This document shows, in pieces, positions 9,533 to 18,517 of a stretch of DNA of 64,000 nucleotides. Below the pieces are notes generated by a model. The model worked only from the letters and a program-made list of their open reading frames with translations, had not been told where the DNA came from and made no database searches. Source of the DNA: Candidatus Nitrosocosmicus arcticus (GTDB taxonomy: Archaea; Thermoproteota; Nitrososphaeria; Nitrososphaerales; Nitrososphaeraceae). The position numbers were made by a program, and so were the translations under genes. The stretch covers positions 5,762-69,761 of the forward strand of contig NZ_ML675588.1 of assembly GCF_007826885.1 (NCBI RefSeq), read 5' to 3'. Every line of letters starts with the position of its first letter. Position 1 is the first letter of the stretch.

Positions 9533-10312
9533 ATGAATTTGGGTAATCGATTCTCTTTTCTCCCTTTTTTGCTTGTATTGTTTCCACTTACCTTGATTTT
9601 TACTTTTTTGCTATTTTTTTTCTCTTCTGATCCTGGGTTAGTTACACCATCTGGAAATCAGGAACCTAAATTCGGGAATTATGTAGGATTGGCACAAGGC
9701 ACGACTTACAACAATTTACTCTTGTCCATCGATACTCAAACAGCCGGAGGAATCGATGAGGGATTACCAGCGATCAACAATTCTAATACTTTTTATACCA
9801 AAGGATTATTGTCCACTGTACTCTTTCCTGATTATAATGAAATAAACCAAAATTTATCCCGACCTCTTTCTCCTCCATCTCTGAATCAAACTTCTGAATC
9901 CATTATACTCTATAGTTTTCCAAAACTGGTTTCTGGAACTTGGTCATTGAATGTATCAAGAGGTTTAGTTACAGATTTTCATGCCAATTTTAAATTGCTT
10001 ACCGTAAATGGTGTCGAGAAACATTTTATAGAAATCATGAATTTTCAAAATAGCAACGGTTCTTCTGTTACTTTTAATCAATTTTCAAATACTCCAATAA
10101 ACGGAATTGCTGACATAAAAATTGATGATAAGCTATTCCAAAGTAAGTTTCCTTTGACAATTCAAATTTTTAATATTAACACTATGGTCTTGACCATCAA
10201 AGATGAAACAATAGGCAATATTTTCTATAACAATGATTTGTTGGGCATTACTGATTCCTTTAAGAATTTCAAGGGTGATGAACTTTTGATTTTTGAGGAA
10301 GATGAAGAATAA
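9533..10312 (+). CDS. Membrane-anchored extracellular protein of unknown function
   Basis: The 259-residue protein starts with a long hydrophobic segment (about residues 7-33), probably an uncleaved anchor. The remainder is Asn/Ser-rich and likely extracellular, with several N-x-S/T sequons. A segment around PKLVSGTWSLNVSRGLVTDFHANFK reads like the beta strands of an extracellular sandwich domain. The last residues are acidic (GDELLIFEEDEE). No family is named with confidence. It follows the Met-rich exported protein by 107 bases and precedes radA by 71 bases. Confidence 0.6.
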   Translation: MNLGNRFSFLPFLLVLFPLTLIFTFLLFFFSSDPGLVTPSGNQEPKFGNYVGLAQGTTYNNLLLSIDTQTAGGIDEGLPAINNSNTFYTKGLLSTVLFPDYNEINQNLSRPLSPPSLNQTSESIILYSFPKLVSGTWSLNVSRGLVTDFHANFKLLTVNGVEKHFIEIMNFQNSNGSSVTFNQFSNTPINGIADIKIDDKLFQSKFPLTIQIFNINTMVLTIKDETIGNIFYNNDLLGITDSFKNFKGDELLIFEEDEE

Positions 10313-10349
10313 CAATAGTTTCAAAATTATTACTTTGGTCGTCGTCAAT

Positions 10350-10361
10350 TATTTAATATAA
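10350..10361 (+). promoter_or_regulatory. TATA-box-like element upstream of radA
   Basis: The sequence TATTTAATATAA lies about 23-34 bases before the radA ATG at 10384. This is the spacing expected for an archaeal TATA box driving a leaderless or nearly leaderless transcript. No Shine-Dalgarno sequence precedes the ATG. Confidence 0.5.
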
Positions 10362-10383
10362 CAGAAAGTACATATAGTAGAAT

Positions 10384-11496
10384 ATGGTCGAAAAAAGAAA
10401 TAGTGAAAGACTGAACGATGAGGATGTTGTGAATGCTCTTTCCAGCGAAACCCCAGAAATTTCTGATAGCGATTTAGAATCAAAGCCTATTCCTACTATT
10501 ATTGATGATTTAGATATACAAGATATTCCAGGCATTGGGCCAACTACTGCAAAAAAATTACGTGATGCCGGTGTACTAACTGTGATGGACCTCGCAGTTA
10601 CAAGTTCAGAAGAACTTTCTGTGGAGATAAACTCTTCAAAAGAAAGTGCAGCGGCGTTCATTATTGCTGCTCAGCAACTTTTGCGAGATTCTAATCTTTT
10701 AGACAAGGAATTTGTTACTGCAGATGTTGCATTAGAAAAAAGAAAATCATTGTTGCGATGTACAACTGGTTCAAATGCTTTGGATAAACTTCTTTTGGGA
10801 GGTATCGAGACACAAGCTATTACTGAATTTTATGGTGAGTTTGGTTCCGGCAAGTCTCAAATTTGCCATACTCTGTGTGTGACGGCTTGTCAACCAGTTG
10901 AAAATGGTGGATTTGGAAGTGGTTCTATATACATTGATACAGAAGGGACCTTCAGACCTGAAAGAGTAGATCAAATAGCTGCGTCCAGAGGACTTGATCC
11001 AACTAGCGTTTTAAAAAGTATTGCAGTTTGTAAGGTTTACAATAGCTCTCATCTTGAATTGATAATAAAAGATCTTGGAAAATATATTAATGATTTTAAA
11101 GCCAGACTTGTTATCATAGACAGCATTATATCTTTGCACAGGGCAGAATTTGCAGGAAGAGGCACACTAGCCGATAGACAGCAACGACTTAATTCGATGT
11201 TGCACAAAATCATCCGACTTGCTGAGATTTATAATATTTCTGTGGTTATAACCAATCAGGTTCAGTCTTCACCAGATACCTTTTTTGGAGATCCTACAAA
11301 AGCTGCAGGCGGAAATGTATTAGGTCATGCCTCAACCTATAGGATTTATCTCAGAAAATCGGGTGAAAATCGAACCGCTAGGATGATCGACTCTCCCTAT
11401 CATCCATATTCTGACACTAAATTTACTGTAACTGAGAAAGGTGCAGATGATATGGAAGAAGAAACAAGTTCAAAGAGAGGGAAATTAAAGGAATAA
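10384..11496 (+). CDS. radA: DNA repair and recombination protein RadA
   Basis: RadA is the archaeal RecA/Rad51 recombinase that forms filaments on single-stranded DNA and drives strand exchange. The 370-residue protein has an acidic N-terminal extension, then helix-hairpin-helix DNA binding (IPGIGPTTAKKLRDAG, about residues 48-63). The ATPase core follows, with Walker A GEFGSGKSQ (151-159) and Walker B-like ARLVIIDSI. The L2-region motif TNQVQSSPDTFFGDPTKAAGGNVLGHAST is present, as is the Rad51-type oligomerisation linker before the core. No intein is present. The stop is only a few bases from the stop of the convergent coiled-coil gene. Confidence 0.97.
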   Translation: MVEKRNSERLNDEDVVNALSSETPEISDSDLESKPIPTIIDDLDIQDIPGIGPTTAKKLRDAGVLTVMDLAVTSSEELSVEINSSKESAAAFIIAAQQLLRDSNLLDKEFVTADVALEKRKSLLRCTTGSNALDKLLLGGIETQAITEFYGEFGSGKSQICHTLCVTACQPVENGGFGSGSIYIDTEGTFRPERVDQIAASRGLDPTSVLKSIAVCKVYNSSHLELIIKDLGKYINDFKARLVIIDSIISLHRAEFAGRGTLADRQQRLNSMLHKIIRLAEIYNISVVITNQVQSSPDTFFGDPTKAAGGNVLGHASTYRIYLRKSGENRTARMIDSPYHPYSDTKFTVTEKGADDMEEETSSKRGKLKE

Positions 11497-11498
11497 AT

Positions 11499-13259
11499 CT
11501 AATCTTTATTTTTATTGTTGTTGTTATCGTTATTGTTATTTGAAGACCTAGTCGTATCACTGTTTGTGTCTTTTTCTTTGCTATTCTGGCCATCTTTTGG
11601 AGCATTATACACTAAAATAATAATAGGTATTGATATCCGATCAACCACAATACTAAAACCATTGTTTTTATGAGAATGATCAAAAAATCCTTTATAATAG
11701 AAATAGTGGTTATTTAACATATTAATTAGAATGATAACACTTTGACATAATTCCAACAAGGCTTTCCTCTGCTCAATCAATTCAGTATTTTTATTTTTTA
11801 TTTCATCAAGAAGACGGCTTTGGTGTTTGATCGAAGCTTTGATTCCACCATATTTTTTTAACTCGTCTATGAAAGTTTGATAGCTTCTGCCTTTATCGAG
11901 AGTATTTTTAACATTCGCGTTTGATTCATTCTTGCTATCCCAATTATTGTCTGTCTTTGCTGTTTCTAACAGATACTCTTGAAACAACTTATTCATATCT
12001 ATAATCTCTTGCTCAGTAATACCTTTCTGGTAGAGGGAAAGAAGTAAAGGTCCTGTGAATGGGTGCATGGAGAGAATTTGTCTGTTCTTATTTAGTTGAT
12101 CATGTAGCATTGCTAATTCATTTCTTTTTTCCTTGACTCTATCTTCAAATTTGAGTTTGTCATAGTAATTATCCTCGACATCTTTCATAAAAAAAGCAAC
12201 AGGATTTTCAATCATATCAAAATCTTTTAATGGGTGACCTATAGTTTTTGCAATTTCTGAAACCGTTAACCATAGTTGATTTAGTTCTCCAATTCCGAAT
12301 TTCATAGTCTCTAATTGTTTATAAATGTCCAAATTTTTTCTATGCACATCTAAAAGCGATTCATATGCTTTGATATTCTTCTGTAATTTTATTAATTGAT
12401 TTTCACACGATTGCACATGAGCTTCTTTCTGAATTATATCCCATTTTAGATTTGTCCCTTGGTTGTATTCTTCTACTATGCCTGTCATATCATAACCATT
12501 TTCCTTATAATCGTACAGCAATTTGGTAAAAGGTCGAGGATCCTTTTTTAGATCAATACCACATTCTTCCATTAGTGTGTTATTAATTTTAGAAAATATG
12601 TTATGAAAATCTACAATCGAATCGTTTTTTAGTGTCAAGTTTTGAATATTTTGTACTAGTTCTTTCTTTTGTAAATTGTATTCATTAATTTCTGCTACTA
12701 ATTCTTTTTTTCTTTCTTTTTGCTCCTCTAATTCCTTTTTGACCGTTTCGATGTATCCTGAAATCACAGAAATAAATGGTATAATCTTTTTTACGTTAGT
12801 TTGATTCTCATTTGATGGGGTTGGCATTAGTTTATTACTATTATTATATAAATATCCATAGTTTTTAGAGGCGAAATCTATTAAATCTGTAATCCAATCT
12901 ATAAAAGTATTTGGAGTTATTCCATGGGTTTTGCATTTTTTATATATTTCATTAACAAAGAAGGTTAAACTATCCAGATCCGAATCAATGTCTTGATTTT
13001 CCTCTATTCCCAGCGCTTTCAATAATTGAAATGTTCTAAACCCTTTTGCCAACTGTTTAATAGTCATTCCGGACTTTCTTACAATCACTGCAAATTGCCT
13101 TAACTCTTCAATATCTGAAGCGTAGATTCTTTTTTTCCACTCATTGATTTTATTAGATACTGTTCCTTTGCCTACGCCGGTATATGCAGCAATTTCATCT
13201 CTGGATACCCCTTCTAGATAATTTTGAATGATTTGATTTTCAACGTCCTTACTAATCAT
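11499..13259 (-). CDS. Helix-turn-helix protein with long coiled coil
   Basis: The N-terminal 40 residues (YLEGVSRDEIAAYTGVGKGTVSNKINEWKK) form a clear helix-turn-helix of the kind found in resolvase and transposase DNA-binding domains. The rest of the 586 residues is mainly charged coiled coil (about 190-430), with a second helical region to 520 and a low-complexity Asn/Asp/Lys tail. There is no transposase catalytic motif. Such HTH-plus-coil proteins are recurrent in soil thaumarchaea, but their role is not known to me. The candidate operator just upstream (TTTCCGTCA repeats at 13291-13329) suggests it may regulate itself. Convergent with radA; the two stops are about 2 bases apart. Confidence 0.7.
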   Translation of the reverse strand: MISKDVENQIIQNYLEGVSRDEIAAYTGVGKGTVSNKINEWKKRIYASDIEELRQFAVIVRKSGMTIKQLAKGFRTFQLLKALGIEENQDIDSDLDSLTFFVNEIYKKCKTHGITPNTFIDWITDLIDFASKNYGYLYNNSNKLMPTPSNENQTNVKKIIPFISVISGYIETVKKELEEQKERKKELVAEINEYNLQKKELVQNIQNLTLKNDSIVDFHNIFSKINNTLMEECGIDLKKDPRPFTKLLYDYKENGYDMTGIVEEYNQGTNLKWDIIQKEAHVQSCENQLIKLQKNIKAYESLLDVHRKNLDIYKQLETMKFGIGELNQLWLTVSEIAKTIGHPLKDFDMIENPVAFFMKDVEDNYYDKLKFEDRVKEKRNELAMLHDQLNKNRQILSMHPFTGPLLLSLYQKGITEQEIIDMNKLFQEYLLETAKTDNNWDSKNESNANVKNTLDKGRSYQTFIDELKKYGGIKASIKHQSRLLDEIKNKNTELIEQRKALLELCQSVIILINMLNNHYFYYKGFFDHSHKNNGFSIVVDRISIPIIILVYNAPKDGQNSKEKDTNSDTTRSSNNNNDNNNNKNKD

Positions 13260-13290
13260 TCATATGTTTATCTGATTCTCAAATTTATCA

Positions 13291-13329
13291 TTTCCGTCAT
13301 TTCCGTCAATTTTACCGTCATTTCCGTCA
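13291..13329. repeat. Four tandem TTTCCGTCA repeats, candidate operator
   Basis: Copies lie at 13291-13299, 13300-13308, 13311-13320 (variant TTTACCGTCA) and 13321-13329. They begin 32 bases upstream of the HTH coiled-coil gene start at 13259, in its promoter. Read on that gene's strand the unit is TGACGGAAA. Near-regular spacing of about 9-10 bases would place the copies on the same DNA face. Binding by the neighbouring HTH protein is inference. Confidence 0.6.
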
Positions 13330-13637
13330 AAAATTCGTCTATAATCTCTTTGAGGAGAAATTTCTGATAGCGTAATTATGATTATTCTGTAGATGTTAGA
13401 CAATTTACCTGTCTACCGTCCATTATCGATTACAGAGAAATCTCCTTTGTTTGATAATTAACATTTACAAGAGAAGAAAGATCCTCGTTTTGCATTCAAA
13501 GATGTATTACTAATCTAGGTTCAAAATGAAAACGATTTTGGATACATTTTTTTAACCTTTTCCATCGCTAAGGTAAAATGCATTGTAAAGATGCATAAAA
13601 CATAGAGTTTTTAAAAATTGCCTAACATTAAGCATTA

Positions 13638-15065
13638 TTGCCAGTATATCATCCATTCTTAAACTTCACTAGCAGTATAAGGCTTCCCGAATATGGATAT
13701 GTTGGAATTACAGATATAGAAAAAAACATAATCAATACAAGCTATTTTCAACGCCTCCGAAGAATAAAACAAAGTTCCAATCTCTTTATGGCTTTTCCAG
13801 GGGCATCTCATTCAAGATTTGAACACTCTTTGGGTGCCATGCATATTGCTGGTGAGGCTTCCACACATATTATCTTGAATTCCAATAACAAGATCAATTC
13901 TACATCCATAATTGACTTGATGGATTCAATTAATTGCAAAACCGAAATCAAAAAACAAATTCAACTAACAAGACTGGCAGCGCTATTGCATGACATAGGA
14001 CATGCTCCCTTTTCTCATACCTTCGAAGAATTTCTAAAACAAGTCCACCCATCTTTAGATTGGAAACACGAATACTTGAGTTTGGAAATAATACATAAGA
14101 AATTTACCAATTTACTTAAAGAATCCTCTGACAGCAAAATCGAGGCTTATGAAATAATGGCATTATTATGCGATCTATCTCCTAATTTTAGAATTATCGC
14201 AAATACAAAAAGGATTCTACAGGAAATAGGCGTCAGTGAAGAGATTATTGCTAGGATGGATACCTTTCTAGAGACAAATTGGTATTTGAATCATCTAATA
14301 AAAGGAGATCCGTACAATGTGGACAGGCTTAACTACCTGATATTGGATTCTAATAGAACTGGGGCAAAAGAGTATGGTTTTGTAGATGTAGGCAGAATTG
14401 TTCAAAATTTATATTTCTTAAGAGAAGATAAAATTGTAACTGTTTCAACCCATGCAAGAGAAGCAGCAATGCGATTCTTTGAGGCCTATTCCCAAATGCA
14501 CAGATCAATTTACTTGCATAAAATATCCCAAGGTGCTGATGTACATTTGTCTTATATAATGAAGGAGGCCGCAAAAGAATCTGACTCAGTATTTCATAAA
14601 CTATCCAATCCAGACATGGAAGCCATACTAGAATTATCTGATGATGTCATGATACATGAATTAACAAAAGTAAAAAATGAAAAAACAAGGAAACTAGTAG
14701 ACGATTACTTAAATAGGAGTATTTTATCTCTCGTTCATGAATTTGATCTGAGTGATAATAACAAGATTACAAGAATTATGGATTCAATAGGATCAAAGGG
14801 ATTACAAGATGAAATTAGAAAAGAAGCAGGATTGCCTGATGATGGGGTAGTGTTGGTGATAAATATTACTAGTAAGAAGGTAACAAAACCACCTGTTGAT
14901 GAGACTACATTGAAAAGATTAATGTTTTATAATACTAAATCTAAAAAATTAGAATCATTGGATCCCGATTTTATAAGGCAATTTTATCCTAACAAGAAGT
15001 ATCGAATATTCGCCGAAAAAGGAGACAAGGAAAAAATTAAGGGTATTATTTCAACGTGGATATAG
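13638..15065 (+). CDS. HD-superfamily phosphohydrolase, SAMHD1/dGTPase-like
   Basis: The 475-residue protein belongs to the COG1078-type HD hydrolases related to dNTP triphosphohydrolases. The metal-binding series is visible: His in SRFEHSLGAMHIAG (about 57-70), HD in RLAALLHDIGHAPFSHTFEE (about 112-131), and a late Asp in IKGDPYNVDRLNYLILDS. The opening, with VGITDIEKNIINTSYFQRLRRIKQ, is the standard N-terminal element of this family. The TTG at 13638 is the best start because the family motif begins right after it. Likely role: nucleotide pool control or related phosphate hydrolysis; the substrate cannot be read from sequence. It stands alone, with 378 bases between it and the divergent HTH gene. 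Confidence 0.85.
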   Translation: MPVYHPFLNFTSSIRLPEYGYVGITDIEKNIINTSYFQRLRRIKQSSNLFMAFPGASHSRFEHSLGAMHIAGEASTHIILNSNNKINSTSIIDLMDSINCKTEIKKQIQLTRLAALLHDIGHAPFSHTFEEFLKQVHPSLDWKHEYLSLEIIHKKFTNLLKESSDSKIEAYEIMALLCDLSPNFRIIANTKRILQEIGVSEEIIARMDTFLETNWYLNHLIKGDPYNVDRLNYLILDSNRTGAKEYGFVDVGRIVQNLYFLREDKIVTVSTHAREAAMRFFEAYSQMHRSIYLHKISQGADVHLSYIMKEAAKESDSVFHKLSNPDMEAILELSDDVMIHELTKVKNEKTRKLVDDYLNRSILSLVHEFDLSDNNKITRIMDSIGSKGLQDEIRKEAGLPDDGVVLVINITSKKVTKPPVDETTLKRLMFYNTKSKKLESLDPDFIRQFYPNKKYRIFAEKGDKEKIKGIISTWI

Positions 15066-15134
15066 ACAAACACGTTATATTTTTTATTAAATAATAATTT
15101 ATATAAAAATGGAAGGGATTAATAGATTTATTCT

Positions 15135-15659
15135 TTACTCTTTACCTTTTAGCATATCTTTCACTATGGCCCCAGAATCTAAAAAGCCTAGATTGGTGTC
15201 CGGATTGTTGTCATTTGTTGAATGATCATTCAGATTATTTGGGGGGGTCTGTTGTTTCTGTTGTTGGATTGGTTGGGTGACATCCGTCTAGTATAATTTC
15301 AGTTTGGTAATCTACACCGGGAGGCGGAGCAAGACAACCATTCTCCTCAATATAATACGCTCTTTCACTGTTCATTTGAGCATTAGTTTCCTGTTGTGTT
15401 GATGTTGGTGGTGATGTCGATGGATTACTATCATCCTCATTGTTGGTTCCAACATTTCAAGTATCTTGCTGTTTTTCATCTTAGGGGAGTATTAATATCA
15501 CCAGTAGACTCCTCTAGACGGATTCATCAACGCATTACTATTTGAGGTTGCATAAACAGACGAAGATGTGACAAACTTAGAAGGTAAAACAAATATCAAA
15601 TCTATAAAAAGAAAAATAACAAATGCAACAACAAAAATGAGTTTTAGGTTTTGAATCAA
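15135..15659 (-). pseudogene. Broken exported-protein gene
   Basis: Three reading-frame pieces on the minus strand join into one exported protein. First comes a TTG start at 15659 and a signal/anchor helix (IFVVAFVIFLFIDLIFVLP) ending near SSVYATSNSN. Then there is a Thr/Ser/Pro-rich stretch leading to ERAYYIEENGCLAPPPGVDY and TEIILDGCHPTNPTTETT. Last comes a tail ending in SGAIVKDMLKGKE and a stop at 15135. The first piece stops after SRGVYW; the second breaks at a run of seven G (15241-15247), where six would keep the frame into the tail. At least three shifts are needed, so this is a pseudogene or a badly resolved stretch. Confidence 0.65.
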
Positions 15660-15915
15660 AATGATATTTTATTTGTAGTTGTTCATTTTTGATAATCTAT
15701 TCACTATGCAAAAACTATCAAAATAAATTATTATGCAATTGTAAATTACAAAAGAAATTTTTAATAATAATATTTTTATTTATTAATTATGCAAAACATG
15801 TAATCATAAAGGGACCAACCCGGATATAGAGCGTGCTTATGAATATTACTATCTATATAGAATAAATGTAGTCATATACAGCATTTAGTCTTCATTTATA
15901 AAATCAAGACATAGA

Positions 15916-17328
15916 TTGTCATTGTTGTACAATAAAATAATAGCGAATTATGTTAATTCTATGATAGATATCTATGCTCTTCAAATTTCCTACTTTAACT
16001 TGTATAGTGAATACTCCTCTGTTTACTTAAATGTGCTATTAGATGAATCTAAAAAAGGAATCGATAAATCCCTTTATGAAAGATGGATTTCACAAATTGA
16101 TATCAAGTTAGATGAAGAATTACGAACAGATAACTTTATTTCTACATTGTCTAACTTTCTTTTATCTCTGTCACGAGTCATAAAAGATTCAAAATATTAT
16201 GGCCTTGATAAGTTAATTGAAGAGGTAATAAGTTTTAATCTAACTAAATATATCTTAGACAATTCAATTTTTATTCCTAATAGGTATGATAATAAACAGA
16301 ACGTTACTAGCTATAAAATAGTTGGTAAAATAAATAACATTGAATTAATAAACTTTATAGATGAGGATCGTAAAACTAATAATAATACAAAGCCAGTACT
16401 TTTGGTATATGCTCAAATTAATAGATTTAATATAATGGATCTTACACCTGAAAAAAGTGTAGTTAAAAATTTAATGTCGCATGGGCTAGATGTATATTTG
16501 TTAAAATGGGATGATTTAGCATACTATAATTCAAACTCTACAATAGAGGATTATATTGAATTAATTAATGAAGCAATTAAATTAATAAGCTCTAAAACTT
16601 CTATTGATAAAATTCCAATAATAGGTTATTGCTGGGGAGGAACTCTTTCGTTAATATTTTCATCCCTATTTCCAAAAGATGTTTTGTCTTTGACATTAGT
16701 TGCCTCGCCAATAGATTTTTCTAAAGATAATAGTTTGCTTTCACTATGGTCTAAATCTTTAGAATTTGACAAAATAATAAATGAATTAGGACATATGAAG
16801 GGAACTTTATTAGATATTGCATTCATTTTAAGGAATCCTCCAAGACATCTTTTTGACAAATATTATAAATTATCACAAAAAGGAGATGATCCTAAATTTG
16901 TTGAGCTATTTTTTGCGGTTGAAAAATGGTTGAATAATACTCCAGATATTCCGGGACCATTTCATAAAAAATTTATTAACTCGCTATATAAAGAAAATTG
17001 CTTAGTCAAGGGAAACTTGATCCTTTTTAACAATGATTTAGTTAATCTAGAGAAAATCAATTTTCCGGTAATGACTGTAACAGCAGTTAATGACGAATTA
17101 GTATCATTTGAATCCACAGAAGCAGTTTTAGATCATGTCAAAGGCAGTGTTAAACAAATTCAAATTCCTGGAGGACACGTAGGTCTTTGTATCGGTAGAA
17201 AGGCTCATGATAAAGTTTGGCCAGAGGTAGCAAACTGGATAAAAATTAATTATGACAATTCAAATCTAACAACTAATATTAAAAGCTCACACTTAAATCA
17301 AGAAATAGATAGATCGATTTTACTTTAG
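15916..17328 (+). CDS. phaC: Poly(3-hydroxyalkanoate) synthase, class III-like PhaC
   Basis: PhaC polymerises 3-hydroxyacyl-CoA into storage polyester granules. The alpha/beta-hydrolase catalytic set is visible: lipase-box-like GYCWGG with nucleophile Cys239, Asp393 in VNDELVS, and His421 in PGGHVGL. The core from about residue 110 aligns in order with class III synthases (e.g. VLLVYAQINRFNIMDLTPEKS). The 470-residue length exceeds the usual 350-360 of class III. The extra N-terminal 105 residues are helical and resemble part of the PhaE partner (ERWISQIDIKLDEELRTDNF), so this may be a PhaE-PhaC fusion or just an extension. No separate phaE lies nearby. The TTG at 15916 is the chosen start. 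Confidence 0.88.
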   Translation: MSLLYNKIIANYVNSMIDIYALQISYFNLYSEYSSVYLNVLLDESKKGIDKSLYERWISQIDIKLDEELRTDNFISTLSNFLLSLSRVIKDSKYYGLDKLIEEVISFNLTKYILDNSIFIPNRYDNKQNVTSYKIVGKINNIELINFIDEDRKTNNNTKPVLLVYAQINRFNIMDLTPEKSVVKNLMSHGLDVYLLKWDDLAYYNSNSTIEDYIELINEAIKLISSKTSIDKIPIIGYCWGGTLSLIFSSLFPKDVLSLTLVASPIDFSKDNSLLSLWSKSLEFDKIINELGHMKGTLLDIAFILRNPPRHLFDKYYKLSQKGDDPKFVELFFAVEKWLNNTPDIPGPFHKKFINSLYKENCLVKGNLILFNNDLVNLEKINFPVMTVTAVNDELVSFESTEAVLDHVKGSVKQIQIPGGHVGLCIGRKAHDKVWPEVANWIKINYDNSNLTTNIKSSHLNQEIDRSILL

Positions 17329-17344
17329 TAATTAAATAGCAAAA

Positions 17345-17785
17345 ATGTCTAATTTCACACCAAACGATTTTCACTTACTAGCAGTTAATGCGGGGATTAT
17401 AGGATCAATCTTTATCTTCTTCTCCATTTCAGTACAGCTTCCACCTACAACTATTTTTGATATAGATTCCGGAAAATGCTCTTTTGGATTTGAGCTTACT
17501 AGTGAGCAGGCTCAAATCGCTGTCATAATTCCTGTTGGGATACTGATAATACCTTTTGCTATTTCCTCGATTCTTATTATTTCACATATTAAAATTGCAA
17601 GTTTATTTACAAATATTGGCTTTGCACTTGTTATTACAACTGCAATTTTGATTATTAGTTCGCTCTCCTGTAGAATACCTTCGACTTTCTTTAATCTTTT
17701 GATGGTCTTGCCTGCAGCAATATCCATAGTAGTTGTAATTCTGTTATATTATTTTAGGCAAAAAAAACCCATCTCTGGTTCCTAG
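17345..17785 (+). CDS. Four-helix membrane protein of unknown function
   Basis: The 146-residue product has four hydrophobic segments (about residues 11-31, 57-80, 85-107 and 116-137) and a short basic C-terminus. A pair of cysteines (GKCSFGF and LSCRIPS) lies outside or near the membrane faces. It begins 17 bases after phaC on the same strand, so it is probably co-transcribed with it and may be granule- or membrane-associated. That link rests on position alone. No family is recognised. Confidence 0.6.
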   Translation: MSNFTPNDFHLLAVNAGIIGSIFIFFSISVQLPPTTIFDIDSGKCSFGFELTSEQAQIAVIIPVGILIIPFAISSILIISHIKIASLFTNIGFALVITTAILIISSLSCRIPSTFFNLLMVLPAAISIVVVILLYYFRQKKPISGS

Positions 17786-18517
17786 GAAGTATTTTTTACC
17801 TTCCTATTCTAAAAATTTTTAGGCTCGGATAACTTAAGAGAAGAATATAAACTCAAAGATACACCATTTCTTTTATGAACCCCAGAATCAGAACATTTTC
17901 GTAGTGCCCAGAATATGGATTACACTTGTACTTTCGAGGTTTGTCTTAAAAATACTAGGAAAACATTATCCAGATTTGTCAAAAGAAACCATGTCGCCAT
18001 CTGGAATTAGATTCAAAAATACAATCCTCATAAAATATAGTCACTAATAATGGTCGCTAAATGTATCCTATACCAAACAGCCGTTAAAGTTGCTTTTGAA
18101 TTAAAGAAAAGAAATATTTTATACGATAATTTGCCATTAATGTATCGTTGAAAATCTTTGGTAAAAGTAATTCCATTATTTCTTATTCTTCAATTATTTC
18201 GGCTTTTGTAAATCATTTAACCACTTTAATGCAAATTAATAATAGGAATAGCAGCAGCACCTTATTTTCAAGAATCTATTATTTATTTTATTGTAAACAT
18301 TTTCTCTTATAGAATGTTGATCTAAATGATGTCTATAGAAGTATTGTTTCTTACAAAAACTATGATATTATTAACTATCACGTTCAATAAATAACAAGTA
18401 TTACATTTAGTATCTTCTCTTTAGATGCTGACGAAAATTCCATAGCAGATAACAAAAGTACCTTAGATAGAACATTCTTAAAAAAGGTTATTAACATGAT
18501 CACCGACATAAAATAAT
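17786..18517. other. AT-rich spacer without recognised gene
   Basis: This 732-base spacer between the phaC pair and the acyl-CoA synthetase shows no reading frame with family motifs on either strand and no RNA-like fold that I could defend. A weak GGAAG/CTTCC hairpin with a T run just after 17785 could end the phaC transcript. Confidence 0.5.

Noticed and set aside
5266-11496. Inteins in rtcB or radA
   Set aside because: Both genes often carry inteins in archaea, but the lengths (492 and 370 residues) and continuous motifs show none here.
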